Assembly: GCA_016714985.1 (NCBI GenBank)
Contig: JADKBS010000011.1
Location: forward strand, 62,001-126,000
Reading direction: 5' to 3'
DNA from: Saprospiraceae bacterium
GTDB taxonomy: Bacteria; Bacteroidota; Bacteroidia; Chitinophagales; Saprospiraceae
DNA: 64,000 nucleotides
The first letter of the stretch is position 1. Each line of letters begins with the position of its first letter. Below, piece by piece: positions 38,801-47,299 of this stretch. Position numbers and translations under genes: made by a program. Under the pieces are notes generated by a model, which was given only the letters and a program-made list of their open reading frames with translations, did no database searches and was not told the DNA's origin.

Positions 38801-39638
38801 CATCACCATGACCGACGCTATTGGCTGTTTGGACTCGGCAAGCATCATCCTTACGGAGCCTGACTTGTTCGTTCCTTCACTGGACTATACCGACCCAAAA
38901 TGCTTCGGCACTGACGATGCCATCATCGAAGTCCTTTCATGGACCGGGGGGGCAGGTGGCGTAAAAGTCAGCCTGGATGGTTCTATGCCCCAGTTCGCCC
39001 CAGTGACGATTGATTTTCTGCCGCCGGGTGAGTATGACATCAATATCAGCGATGCCAATGGCTGTTCCGTAAATTCCACCCTAATTATCGAAGCACCCCA
39101 GCAGCACTTCATGGAGCTTGGCGACGACCTGACCTTGGAGCTTGGAGACAGCATCCAATTGGTGCCACAAATCAGCTTCGCACCAGTGGACTCTTTCCAA
39201 TGGCGGACAAACGACCCTGGTGCCATTACCAAACTGGAGCCTTGGGTGCAGCCCGTTGGCACCTCTTTTTTCACCCTCACTATCTGGGATGAAAACGGCT
39301 GCCCTTTGGAAGACAAGCTGACCATTGTGGTCAACAAGGAATTAGACATTTATGCCCCGACTGCCTTCTCCCCCAACGGGGATGGCAACAACGACCGCTT
39401 TACCATTTTCGCCCGAAAATCCTCGGTGCGCACCATCAAGCGGATGCAACTTTTTGACCGATTTGGGGAAAAAGTATTCGAGCAGGTGGCTTTCAACCCC
39501 AACGACGAGCCCATGGGCTGGAACGGCACCTTCGAAGGCCAAGCCATGAACCCCGGTGTCTTCGTCTGGAAAGCCGAAATCGAGTTCATTGACGGCCGGG
39601 TGGAGGTGTTGTATGGGGATGTGGTGTTGGTTCGGTAA
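35863..39638 (+). pseudogene. decayed T9SS type B surface protein (SprB-like) with one frameshift and two TAG stops
   Basis: Signal peptide MKLRLTFVIAFCIGAVAST. Residues read in frame to about 36796 (SprB/PKD-like repeats; YWIKVTDACGNVSVETCQ). Then the sense frame jumps: AVDACGNVSA follows in the next frame, homologous to the earlier VTDACGNVS. In that frame two in-frame TAG codons interrupt: 36828-36830 and 37362-37364. After the second TAG the frame is open to 39638: repeats (FSWSNGVSSQSITTSLAGNY; SFLWSTMETTQTITDL; GYYKV) and a C-terminal CHU_C type B sorting domain (APTAFSPNGDGNNDRFTIFA, LFDRFGEKVFE, GVFVWKAEIEFIDG). One lost base plus two nonsense substitutions is more than expected of assembly errors alone. 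Intact length would be about 1258 residues. Predicted pieces 35863-37122, 36855-37364 and 37383-39638 would appear as separate genes. Confidence 0.8.
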
Positions 39639-39663
39639 ACGGTAAACGGATGACGGCGGACGG
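39633..39663. repeat. word cluster (ACGGTAAACGG), left half
   Basis: Starts at the gene's stop codon: CGGTAAACGGTAAACGG then ATGACGGCGGACGG. Its complementary half lies at 39751-39796, on the other side of a terminator hairpin. Confidence 0.7.
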
Positions 39664-39702
39664 GAAGAAAATCTAGTTTATCAAAAATACTCATTTCATC
39701 AA

Positions 39703-39736
39703 AAAAAGGCGACCTGAAACAGGTCGCCTTCTTTAT
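39703..39736. terminator. bidirectional terminator between convergent genes
   Basis: AAAAAAAGGCGACCTG (39701-39716) and CAGGTCGCCTTCTTT (39720-39734) form a GC-rich stem of about 10 bp with a short loop and A/T runs on both sides. It lies between the surface-protein pseudogene and icd. Confidence 0.88.
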
Positions 39737-39750
39737 ATACCATAATGTTG

Positions 39751-39796
39751 ACCGACAACCGTTAACCGTTAACCGTCCTCCGTTAGCCGTCAACCG
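39751..39796. repeat. word cluster (CCGTTAACCGTT), right half
   Basis: CCGACAACC, CCGTTAACCGTTAACCG and CCGTTAGCCGTCAACCG: five partial copies of CCGT(T/C)AACCG, the complement of the 39633-39663 words. The same word family recurs at 52745-52825. Confidence 0.75.
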
Positions 39797-39800
39797 TTTT

Positions 39801-41066
39801 TCACATATTAGCAATCATCTCATCGCCAAACTCGGAGCATTTCAGCAGCGTGGCACCTTTCATAAGGCGGTGGAAATCGTAGGTCACCCGCTTTTTGCCA
39901 ATGGCCCGCTTCATGCTTTTGAGGATGAGGTCGGCGGCCTTTGTCCAGCCGAGGAAGCGGAACATCATTTCCCCTGAAAGGATGACCGAAGACGGATTCA
40001 CCTTGTCGAGGCCGGCGTACTTGGGCGCTGTGCCGTGCGTGGCCTCAAAGATGGCGTGGCCAGTGAGGTAATTGATATTTGCACCGGGCGCAATGCCGAT
40101 ACCACCCACCTGTGCAGCAAGTGCGTCGGAGATATAGTCGCCGTTGAGGTTCAACGTTGCAATGACGCTGTACTCGGCTGGGCGGAGTAGGATTTGCTGG
40201 AGGAACGCATCGGCAATCACGTCCTTCACGATGATTTTGCCAGCAGCCACGGCCTCGCTTTGGGCAGCATTGGCAGCAGCCTCGCCTTTTTCATCCTTGA
40301 TACGGTCGTACTGTGCCCAAGTGAACACCTTGTCGCCGAATTCACGCTCGGCAAGTGCGTAGCCCCACTCCTTGAACTTGCCCTCGGTAAACTTCATGAT
40401 ATTGCCCTTGTGGACAATGGTCAGCGAAGGCTTCTTCTCTGCAATGGTGTATTCCAAAGCGCTGCGAACGAGGCGCTCCGTGCCCTCTATCGAAACCGGC
40501 TTGATACCGATGGAAGAAGTTTTTGGGAAGCGGATTTTCTTCACGCCCATTTCCGTTTGCAGGAAGTTGATCATCTTGTCGCAATCGGCAGAACCTGCTT
40601 GGTACTCGATACCTGCGTAGATGTCCTCGGTGTTTTCACGGAAAATCACCATGTCAACGAGGTGCGGCTCTTTCACGGGCGAAGGCACGCCCTTGAAATA
40701 CTGCACCGGGCGAACGCAGGCGTAGAGGTCCAGTTCTTGGCGCAATGCCACGTTCAGCGAGCGGATACCACCGCCTACGGGGGTGGTCAGTGGGCCTTTG
40801 ATGGCAATCAAATGCTCTCGGATAACATCCAAAGTTTCGGTCGGGAGCCAGTTTCCAGTCTGGTTGAAAGCTTTTTCTCCAGCCAAAACTTCTTTCCAAA
40901 CGATTTTTTTCTTGCCTTTGTATGCCTTTTCAACGGCGGCGTCGAGCACCCGTACAGAGGCTGCCCAAATATCGGCACCCGTGCCATCGCCCTCAATGAA
41001 GGGGATAATCGGGTCATTCGGTACTTTTAAATTACCTTTGACAATCTTTACTTTTGATCCAGTCAT
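39801..41066 (-). CDS. icd: isocitrate dehydrogenase, NADP-type
   Basis: 421 residues. TCA-cycle enzyme, isocitrate to 2-oxoglutarate with NADP reduction. Recognised from FIEGDGTGADIW, GGGIRSLNVALRQELDLYA (the substrate-binding Ser/Arg region), FRENTEDIYAGIE (about 145), VHKGNIMKFTEG (about 232), LNLNGDYISDALAAQVGG (about 312), GANI and EATHGTAPKYAG (about 345, cofactor binding). Length is typical of the E. coli-like homodimeric class. Monocistronic; convergent with the surface-protein pseudogene and divergent from a small lipoprotein gene. Confidence 0.95.
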   Translation of the reverse strand: MTGSKVKIVKGNLKVPNDPIIPFIEGDGTGADIWAASVRVLDAAVEKAYKGKKKIVWKEVLAGEKAFNQTGNWLPTETLDVIREHLIAIKGPLTTPVGGGIRSLNVALRQELDLYACVRPVQYFKGVPSPVKEPHLVDMVIFRENTEDIYAGIEYQAGSADCDKMINFLQTEMGVKKIRFPKTSSIGIKPVSIEGTERLVRSALEYTIAEKKPSLTIVHKGNIMKFTEGKFKEWGYALAEREFGDKVFTWAQYDRIKDEKGEAAANAAQSEAVAAGKIIVKDVIADAFLQQILLRPAEYSVIATLNLNGDYISDALAAQVGGIGIAPGANINYLTGHAIFEATHGTAPKYAGLDKVNPSSVILSGEMMFRFLGWTKAADLILKSMKRAIGKKRVTYDFHRLMKGATLLKCSEFGDEMIANM

Positions 41067-41080
41067 CTTGTGAAGTTTTT

Positions 41081-41166
41081 AAGGATTGAAGGGTTGGAGG
41101 ATGGAATAATTGAAAATCGGGCAGTGCCATAAATTCAATCCTTCCATCCTTCAATCCTCCAACCCT
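41081..41166. repeat. inverted word cluster (GGATTGAAGG / CCTTCAATCC)
   Basis: Left 41081-41113 (AAGGATTGAAGGGTTGGAGG, ATGG); right 41133-41166 (ATTCAATCCTTCCATCCTTC, AATCCTCCAACCC). The halves are largely complementary with a 20-base spacer. Located upstream of icd. Confidence 0.8.
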
Positions 41167-41234
41167 TTCAAAAAAGAGGCGCAAAGGTAATCATTGAGGC
41201 ATCTAATTTCAATTCTATTTTCGTGATTTTCAAT

Positions 41235-41828
41235 ATGCGTTTACTGTTTTTTTTAGCAGTTTTTACAGTGGTTTTCGGTTGTAAAACCAAGCAACCCACA
41301 GTCCATGCAGGCACCTGTAAAACCATTGGCACCGTGCGTGACTTTGATGGCCTCGACGGCTGCGGGTATCTCATTGAGCTAAAGGGTGGAAAACTGCTCA
41401 ACCCCGTGGTCACACCAGAAGGCTTCCGTTTCAAAAAAGACCAAACCGTTCGCTTCGATTATCAGGTACTTCATGACATGGCCAGCATCTGCATGGCTGA
41501 AAGTGAAATGGTGGAAATCACTTGTATCCTGGACACAAAAGCCACCAACGAGCCTGTGGAATGTGGCAAAATAACCAATCCTTTCGCCGTGGAATGGATG
41601 AACAAAGCCATTGACCGCCACAACCCCGTCCGCATTATCAAGTACCAGGTAGGTGGTAAATGGGCCTTCGCCTTCAAGGCCGAACCCAGCAGTACTTACC
41701 TATATGATTGCGATGGCAAACTCATCTGTGAATCAAAAGGCGACCAAAACGACGAATGTCACCGCCAACACCTCAACTTTGTCAACAAGGGCGTGACAAT
41801 TTGGCAAGGAGAAGGGGTGTGGGATTGA
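41235..41828 (+). CDS. small lipoprotein of unknown function
   Basis: 197 residues from ATG 41235 (a GTG 4 codons upstream is possible). Signal peptide with lipobox VVFGCK (lipid-modified Cys about residue 16). The mature part has two Cys-rich patches (CKTIGTVRDFDGLDGCGYLI; ICMAESEMVEITCI; ECGKITN) and a C-terminal half (KYQVGGKWAFAFKAEPSSTY, LYDCDGKLICES) resembling DUF-type inhibitor-like beta folds, but I cannot name a family. Likely anchored to an envelope membrane. Confidence 0.6.
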   Translation: MRLLFFLAVFTVVFGCKTKQPTVHAGTCKTIGTVRDFDGLDGCGYLIELKGGKLLNPVVTPEGFRFKKDQTVRFDYQVLHDMASICMAESEMVEITCILDTKATNEPVECGKITNPFAVEWMNKAIDRHNPVRIIKYQVGGKWAFAFKAEPSSTYLYDCDGKLICESKGDQNDECHRQHLNFVNKGVTIWQGEGVWD

Positions 41829-41833
41829 TATTT

Positions 41834-41902
41834 AGGGATGAGGGATGAGGGATGAGGGATGGACGACGCCCTTACATCTCTCATCCCTCATCCTTCATTC
41901 CT
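41834..41902. repeat. inverted word cluster (GGGATGA / TCATCCC) before ruvB
   Basis: Left 41834-41861: GGGATGA in four tandem copies (period 7). Right 41877-41902: TCTCATCCCTCATCC, TTCATTCC. The arms pair with a 15-base spacer, placing a hairpin just before the ruvB start at 41909. Confidence 0.85.
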
Positions 41903-41908
41903 ATTTTC

Positions 41909-42940
41909 ATGCAAAACCCGAATTTAGACGCAACCGGCGAAGCCCTTAGCAGCGACGAGAAGCAGATTGAAAAGGCGCTCCGACCCAAGGAGTTGGACGA
42001 CTTCAGTGGCCAGCCGCAAATCGTGGACAACCTGCGCATCTTCATCACCGCTGCCAACCAACGGGGGGAGGCGCTCGACCATGTGCTGCTGCACGGCCCG
42101 CCCGGCCTTGGCAAGACTACCCTTTCCCATATCATCTCGACGGAATTGGGCGCTTCGCTCAAAATGACTTCCGGCCCCGTGCTCGAAAAACCGGGCGACC
42201 TTGCTGGCCTGCTGACCAACCTGGAGAACGGCGATGTGCTGTTTATTGATGAAATCCACCGTTTGAACACGGTCGTGGAGGAGTACCTGTACTCCGCTAT
42301 GGAGGACTTCCGCATTGACATCATGATTGACTCCGGCCCTAATGCCCGCAGTATACAAATCGGTTTGAACAATTTCACGCTCGTGGGCGCCACTACCCGC
42401 ATGGGCCTGCTCACTGCCCCGATGCGCTCCCGGTTTGGCATCACCTGCCATTTGGATTATTACGATGTTGAAACACTCAAGAAAATCATTTTCCGCTCCT
42501 CAAACCTGCTGAAAGTTCCCATCACCGACGAGGGCGCTTATGAAATCGCCCGCCGCAGCCGGGGCACCCCCCGTATTGCCAACCTGCTGTTGCGTCGCAT
42601 CCGGGACTTTGCACAAGTGAAGGGCACAGGCACCATTGACCTCGAAATCGCCAAAATCGGCCTGAACGCCCTCAACGTGGACGAAGGCGGCCTGAACGAG
42701 ATGGACAACAAAATCCTTGACGCCATCATCAATAAGTTCAAAGGTGGCCCCGTGGGGCTGACGACCATTGCCACTGCTGTCGGCGAAGAACCGGGCACTA
42801 TTGAAGAGGTGCATGAACCGTTCCTTATCATGGAGGGCTATTTACAGCGCACCCCTCGTGGACGGGAGGCGACGGAAAAGGCGTATAAGCATATCGGCGT
42901 GGTACCCAAAGGAAGGGCTGGGACGCTGTTTGAGTTTTAA
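41909..42940 (+). CDS. ruvB: Holliday junction branch-migration helicase RuvB
   Basis: 343 residues from ATG 41909. AAA+ motor of the RuvABC resolvasome. Walker A GPPGLGKTTLSH (about residue 59), Walker B LFIDEIHRLNTVVEEYLY (about 111), sensor VGATTRMGLLTAPMRSRFGI (about 155), winged-helix C-terminus (RRSRGTPRIANLLLRRIRDF; LMEGYLQRTPRGRE, KAYKHIG). Length typical of RuvB. The GGGATGA hairpin precedes it closely and may affect translation. Confidence 0.96.
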   Translation: MQNPNLDATGEALSSDEKQIEKALRPKELDDFSGQPQIVDNLRIFITAANQRGEALDHVLLHGPPGLGKTTLSHIISTELGASLKMTSGPVLEKPGDLAGLLTNLENGDVLFIDEIHRLNTVVEEYLYSAMEDFRIDIMIDSGPNARSIQIGLNNFTLVGATTRMGLLTAPMRSRFGITCHLDYYDVETLKKIIFRSSNLLKVPITDEGAYEIARRSRGTPRIANLLLRRIRDFAQVKGTGTIDLEIAKIGLNALNVDEGGLNEMDNKILDAIINKFKGGPVGLTTIATAVGEEPGTIEEVHEPFLIMEGYLQRTPRGREATEKAYKHIGVVPKGRAGTLFEF

Positions 42941-42996
42941 AAATGCACTTTTCTAACAGCACTAATTAAGTGTATTAGGGATTATGTCCTAAGCCC

Positions 42997-43033
42997 CGTA
43001 AATCGTAAATCGTAAATCCTAAATCGTAAATCC
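42997..43033. repeat. word cluster (CGTAAATC)
   Basis: CGTAAATCGTAAATCGTAAATC, CTAAATC, GTAAATCC: five copies of GTAAATC with period 7-8, directly before the next start at 43038. The same word recurs at 62586-62615. Confidence 0.8.
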
Positions 43034-43037
43034 AAAT

Positions 43038-44099
43038 ATGGCCTATCTCGGCAACGCCTTGGTACTCACCAATGGCCTTTTACAAACCAATAATGCTAAA
43101 ACGGCGCACGGACTCATCCGGGGCACGGAGCGCTTCACCATCGTCGGAATAGTGGACGATGAAAAGACGGCTGGCAGGGACGCTGGCGAGGTGCTGGACG
43201 GCAAGCACCGCAGCATCCCCGTTTTTGAGGACTTGACTTTTGCTTTGGCCGCAACGGCCAAGGTGAAATACCTGATTATCGGTGTGGCAACGGCGGGTGG
43301 CGTCCTTCCGCCGGACATGTTGGAAACCATCAGGTATGCGATGCAAAAAGGCTTGTCCATCGTAAACGGCCTTCACGAATACCTGTCGGATAAGCCCGAA
43401 ATGATGGCCCTCGCCGCTGGCAATAACGTGGAACTGCTGGATATCCGGCGGCCCAAGCAGCGTAAAGACCTGCACTTCTGGACGGGTGAGATATATAAGG
43501 TTAAAGCCCCCATCATCGCCGTCATGGGCACAGACTGCGCCCTCGGAAAGCGAACTACTGCAAGGCTTATAAAACAGACTTGTCAGGACGAGGGCATCAA
43601 TGCCCAGATGGTTTACACGGGGCAAACGGGCTGGCTCCAAGGTGGCGAGTACGGCTTTGTTTTCGATTCCACGCTGAACGATTTCGTATCGGGCGAGTTG
43701 GAACATGCCATTGTCCAGTGCTGGAAGGAGACCGAAGCAGCGATCATTTTGCTGGAAGGTCAGTCCTCATTGCGAAACCCAAGCGGGCCATGTGGGTTGG
43801 AGTTTTTGATTTCCGGCAATGCTAAGCATGTGGTGCTCGTCCATGCGCCCAAGCGCCAATATTTCGACGATGAGCCGCATTGGGGCGAAATTCCGAGCGT
43901 GGCTTCCGAGATTGATTTAATCAACAGACTGGGAGCTAAAGTGATAGCTTTGGCATTAAATACGGAGGGCTGTACGGAAGCTGAATATTTTGCATTTCAG
44001 CGGCAATATGAGGAGGAGTTAAATATTCCTGTTTTATTGCCCATACAGGAAGGGGCTGGGAAATTATTATCTGAGATAATTCGCCTAATAAATAATTAG
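43038..44099 (+). CDS. dgcN: DUF1611 family protein, probable D-glutamate N-acetyltransferase (DgcN-like)
   Basis: 353 residues. Rossmann-like N-terminus (HGLIRGTERFTIVGIVDDEK; VKYLIIGVATAGGVLP) and a P-loop-like C-terminal domain (AVMGTDCALGKRTTARLIKQ, about residue 160; VYTGQTGWLQGGEYGFVFDS; ILLEGQSSLRNPSG; LVHAPKR). This is the DUF1611 architecture, characterised in marine bacteria and archaea as DgcN, which acetylates D-glutamate; the partner DgcA then racemises N-acetyl-D-glutamate. Here the next gene is an enolase-superfamily epimerase in the same orientation, which fits that pair (inference). It is separated from it by a 203-base gap with a hairpin. Confidence 0.8.
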   Translation: MAYLGNALVLTNGLLQTNNAKTAHGLIRGTERFTIVGIVDDEKTAGRDAGEVLDGKHRSIPVFEDLTFALAATAKVKYLIIGVATAGGVLPPDMLETIRYAMQKGLSIVNGLHEYLSDKPEMMALAAGNNVELLDIRRPKQRKDLHFWTGEIYKVKAPIIAVMGTDCALGKRTTARLIKQTCQDEGINAQMVYTGQTGWLQGGEYGFVFDSTLNDFVSGELEHAIVQCWKETEAAIILLEGQSSLRNPSGPCGLEFLISGNAKHVVLVHAPKRQYFDDEPHWGEIPSVASEIDLINRLGAKVIALALNTEGCTEAEYFAFQRQYEEELNIPVLLPIQEGAGKLLSEIIRLINN

Positions 44100-44124
44100 G
44101 AGCTGGATTTATATATTGCATGCA

Positions 44125-44202
44125 GGTTTTTCGAGAGGCGGGGTTATCAAACCCCACAGTTTCGGAACTGCGGGGTTTGATAACCCCGCCTCTCGAAAAA
44201 CC
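44125..44202. repeat. near-perfect 78-nt hairpin with GGGTTATCAAACCC motif, copy 1
   Basis: Left arm 44125-44155 (GGTTTTTCGAGAGGCGG, GGTTATCAAACCCC) and right arm 44172-44202 are exactly complementary over 31 bases; the interior CAGTT/AACTG also pairs around a TCGG loop with one mismatch. Each arm also contains GGGTTATCAAACCC, which is self-complementary, so a cruciform is possible. It lies 25 bases after the dgcN stop and may act as a terminator. Similar to 59275-59355. Confidence 0.9.
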
Positions 44203-44302
44203 AATGCTTTAATGGACAATCATCGCCATTCCGACGATTAAATAATTCCAGCATTTCAAAGCATAAATTGGCCCTTGATTTAAAATCTCAATTTACATCA
44301 AC

Positions 44303-45373
44303 ATGAAAATCACTGCCATACGCCCCTATCTCAAAAAGCTGCCACTGACCAAGCCCTACACCATTGCCTACGGTACTTTTTCCGATGTGGAACTGGTGTT
44401 TCTGGAAATCGAATTGGCCAATGGCATCGTCGGCCTCGGCTCGGCAAGCCCTGCGGAGGATGTGGTGGGCGAAACGCCGCAACAGACGCTGACCAACTTA
44501 CAATCGCCTTATTTTCAAGTACTTACAGGAAGGGATGTGCGGCATTTCCGCCAAATCATCCATGAGGTTGCGCAGCAGTACCCGCACCTGCCGGGCACTT
44601 TGGCGGCGGTGGACATTGCGCTGCACGATGCTTTTGGAAAATACGTGGGCATTCCCGTCGTGGATTTTTATGGACGAAAAATCAAGTCATTGCCGACCTC
44701 TGTGACGATTGGCATTAAAGGCGTTCAAGCGACATTGGAGGAGGCAAAAGGTTATTATGGTTTGGGATTTAAAGTCATTAAAGTAAAGACGGGATTAAAC
44801 CTCGAAGAAGATATTGAGCGGTTAATGAAATTGGATGAAATATACCGCCATAAAATGACCATACGAGTGGATGCCAATCAAGGCTATGATTTAAACCAGT
44901 TAAAAACGTTTATTGCCAAAACTGCATCGGCCAAAGTGGAACTCATCGAGCAGCCACTGCCGGTTGGACAAGAAAACGAATTATTGTCACTAACTCCCGA
45001 ACAACGAACCAGCTTGGCCGCCGACGAATGCCTTCACGATGCCAAAGCCGCCCTCGCCTTGGCTTGCGACCCCAAACCCTTCGGCATTTTCAATATAAAG
45101 ATGATGAAATGCGGTGGGCTGCTGGGCGCTTTTGAAATCGCCAATATTGCGCAGCAAGCCGATATAAAGCTCTTCTGGGGCTGTAACGACGAGAGCATCA
45201 TCAGCATCACCGCTGCCCTTCATGCAGCCTTTGCCTGCCCAAATACCCACTATATTGACCTCGACGGCAGTTTTGACTTGGCGGAAGACCTCGTGACGGG
45301 TGGTTTTATCCTCGAAGATGGGGAAATGAGCATTGGGGAAGGGGTTGGGTTTGGGTATTCAATGCTCAGTTGA
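44303..45373 (+). CDS. enolase-superfamily epimerase (dipeptide epimerase or DgcA-like N-acetyl-D-glutamate racemase)
   Basis: 356 residues. MLE/MR-type enolase superfamily: N-terminal cap (YTIAYGTFSDVELVFLEIEL) and TIM barrel with acid/base lysine KVIKVKTG (about residue 153), metal ligands VDANQGY (about 190), IEQPLP (about 216) and AADECLHD (about 239), second lysine NIKMMKCGG (about 263). In the classic assignment such proteins are L-Ala-D/L-Glu epimerases for murein tripeptide recycling. The dgcN-like neighbour makes N-acetyl-D-glutamate racemase (DgcA) an equally good guess; sequence alone does not decide. Confidence 0.85.
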   Translation: MKITAIRPYLKKLPLTKPYTIAYGTFSDVELVFLEIELANGIVGLGSASPAEDVVGETPQQTLTNLQSPYFQVLTGRDVRHFRQIIHEVAQQYPHLPGTLAAVDIALHDAFGKYVGIPVVDFYGRKIKSLPTSVTIGIKGVQATLEEAKGYYGLGFKVIKVKTGLNLEEDIERLMKLDEIYRHKMTIRVDANQGYDLNQLKTFIAKTASAKVELIEQPLPVGQENELLSLTPEQRTSLAADECLHDAKAALALACDPKPFGIFNIKMMKCGGLLGAFEIANIAQQADIKLFWGCNDESIISITAALHAAFACPNTHYIDLDGSFDLAEDLVTGGFILEDGEMSIGEGVGFGYSMLS

Positions 45374-45480
45374 TGGAGGTAGTAGGGAGCAAAGGGAATA
45401 ACAGGCTGCGTAAAAATTGTCACCTACCTCAGAATATTTTCCGAATCTATTTGTTCTTTTGTTGTACAAAAACACACGAC

Positions 45481-47193
45481 ATGAGAACACTCCCCTCCGT
45501 TACGCTCGAAATAGGTCTGGCAGATGGCAAAGACGTATGGAAGGTATATTACCCATACGCCGACCAAACCATTAAAATGCCGTTGGAACAACTGGGCCTC
45601 TATTACGAACCATTGCTGCGCACCGCTGCACTGCCCGCCCATGACGGAATGATTGAAAAAGTCCGTGCAAGCCTGGCCAATATTGCCTACATAGTGGTAA
45701 AGGGCCATCAGCAAGACTCTACACCCAAATCCGTTGAGGCAATAACCACAAGCGCAGTGCCCGAAAAGCCAATCGTAACGGCCAGCGCACTGGTACACCG
45801 GGGCGAGCACCGGATAAAAGTTGCGATGCCCTACGAGCAGGCGCAAATCAAATTGGTTCGCAGCATCGAAGATGCCCGATGGAGCCGCACTCACCACTGC
45901 TGGCACCTGCCCCGTACCAAGGAGGCATGGGCAGCGTTGAACACGTTATTTTCCGTAGCACTAGAAGAAAAAGCGTCCAATGTTGCTGAACCCGCCAAAA
46001 ACACACAACCAAAAACTGAAACGCAGCCAAGCGTTGAAACACCAAAAACAGCGGAAATTACTGACAGGATAACCATATTGGCGCACCCAAAGCGCACCGA
46101 CATTCTCGGCCTGCGCCTGCCCAAGCAAATGGCCCCCGACCACCTGGCCACCGTTAAAAACATACATGGCCGCCGTTGGAACCCGGAGGCCATGCTTTGG
46201 GAACTTCCCAACACGAAGATGACCATGCGGTTCCTGGAAAAATACTTGAAGGACTGCCTGCACTGGACGTATCAGCCCGACCTCGAAAAGCTGCCGGAAA
46301 AATTGGAGGCTGTTCCAGCCACGCCATTCTTAAGCAAAGAGCCGCCAAAGGCAAAATGGGAGGCAGCGGTGGTAGCGTTGGAGCAAAGTCTCTTGTTGGT
46401 TAGGTACAGTTGGCGCACGATAAAGGCTTACAAAAACTGTTTCAGGGAATTCATAAGGTACTACGACTCAATAAGACCTACGGCTATCAGTAGGCCACAA
46501 ATAGAACAGTACATTGTACACCTCATAAAAAAGGAAAACATCTCGGAATCGTACCAAAATCAAATATTGAGCGCCATCAAGTTTTTCTACACGAACGTGG
46601 CCAAACAGGAAGAAAAGGTCATTGACTTGCTTAGGCCAAAAAAGCAGCAGAAACTCCCCCAAGTGCTGACAGAAGATGAAGTGATAAGGCTGTTAAAAGC
46701 TGTGACCAATCCCAAGCATAAGTGTATCCTGATGTTGATATATTCGGCTGGACTGCGGCTCGGCGAGACCGTAAACGTTCGTCTTACGGATGTGCAACAC
46801 AAAGAAAACAGGTTGTTCGTGCGGGCAGCCAAAGGGAAAAAAGACCGATGTACCCTGCTGTCGGATAAAATGTGGACGCTGTTGAAGGATTATATTGAAG
46901 TGTATGCGCCCGTGGATTGGCTTTTTGAGGGACAGAACGGCGGGCAGTATTCAGTTAGAAGCATACAGGCTATTTTTGAGCAAGCAAGAAACGATTCTCG
47001 TATAAACCCTTACGCAACTGTTCACACTTTGCGGCACAGTTTTGCAACCCACTTGCTAGAAAAAGGTGTTGACCTGCGATACATTCAAGACTTTTTAGGC
47101 CATGAAAGCAGCAAAACTACGGAGATTTATACCCAAATTACCCAAAAAGGATTGCAAAAGATAAAAAGTCCCCTAGATGATTTGGATTTGTAA
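45481..47193 (+). CDS. tyrosine recombinase with HARP-like N-terminal repeats; candidate integrase of a cassette array
   Basis: 570 residues from ATG 45481. Residues about 106-150 and 199-250 carry two copies of a motif in which a basic/aromatic helix ends in ARWSRTHHCWHLP and GRRWNPEAMLWELP, reminiscent of HARP-like domains attached to Bacteroidota recombinases. Then an N-terminal core-binding domain (YSWRTIKAYKNCFREFIRYY, about 310) and a catalytic domain: Arg in SAGLRLGETVNVRLTDV (about 425), Lys in AAKGKKDR, HTLRHSFATHLLE (His and Arg, about 515), LGHESSKTTEIYTQI (His about 540, Tyr about 550). It ends KIKSPLDDLDL, like the SPLD tail of integron integrases, but it lacks their extra patch between the conserved Arg and HxxR. 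Two genes and two similar hairpin sites follow in the same orientation, as in an integron. Confidence 0.88.
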   Translation: MRTLPSVTLEIGLADGKDVWKVYYPYADQTIKMPLEQLGLYYEPLLRTAALPAHDGMIEKVRASLANIAYIVVKGHQQDSTPKSVEAITTSAVPEKPIVTASALVHRGEHRIKVAMPYEQAQIKLVRSIEDARWSRTHHCWHLPRTKEAWAALNTLFSVALEEKASNVAEPAKNTQPKTETQPSVETPKTAEITDRITILAHPKRTDILGLRLPKQMAPDHLATVKNIHGRRWNPEAMLWELPNTKMTMRFLEKYLKDCLHWTYQPDLEKLPEKLEAVPATPFLSKEPPKAKWEAAVVALEQSLLLVRYSWRTIKAYKNCFREFIRYYDSIRPTAISRPQIEQYIVHLIKKENISESYQNQILSAIKFFYTNVAKQEEKVIDLLRPKKQQKLPQVLTEDEVIRLLKAVTNPKHKCILMLIYSAGLRLGETVNVRLTDVQHKENRLFVRAAKGKKDRCTLLSDKMWTLLKDYIEVYAPVDWLFEGQNGGQYSVRSIQAIFEQARNDSRINPYATVHTLRHSFATHLLEKGVDLRYIQDFLGHESSKTTEIYTQITQKGLQKIKSPLDDLDL

Positions 47194-47299
47194 TTTTTCA
47201 GTATGTTTGCAGGAGCAATGTCGCTGCTAGACCCCGACAATTTAGAACTTTAACATTTTGTGCGTGATATTTTTCGGGAAAAGGGCGACAAAGCGGAAA

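Noticed and set aside
40194..41030. 278-residue plus-strand open frame antisense to icd
   Set aside because: Shadow of a high-GC coding gene; no signature, and icd itself is clear on the minus strand.
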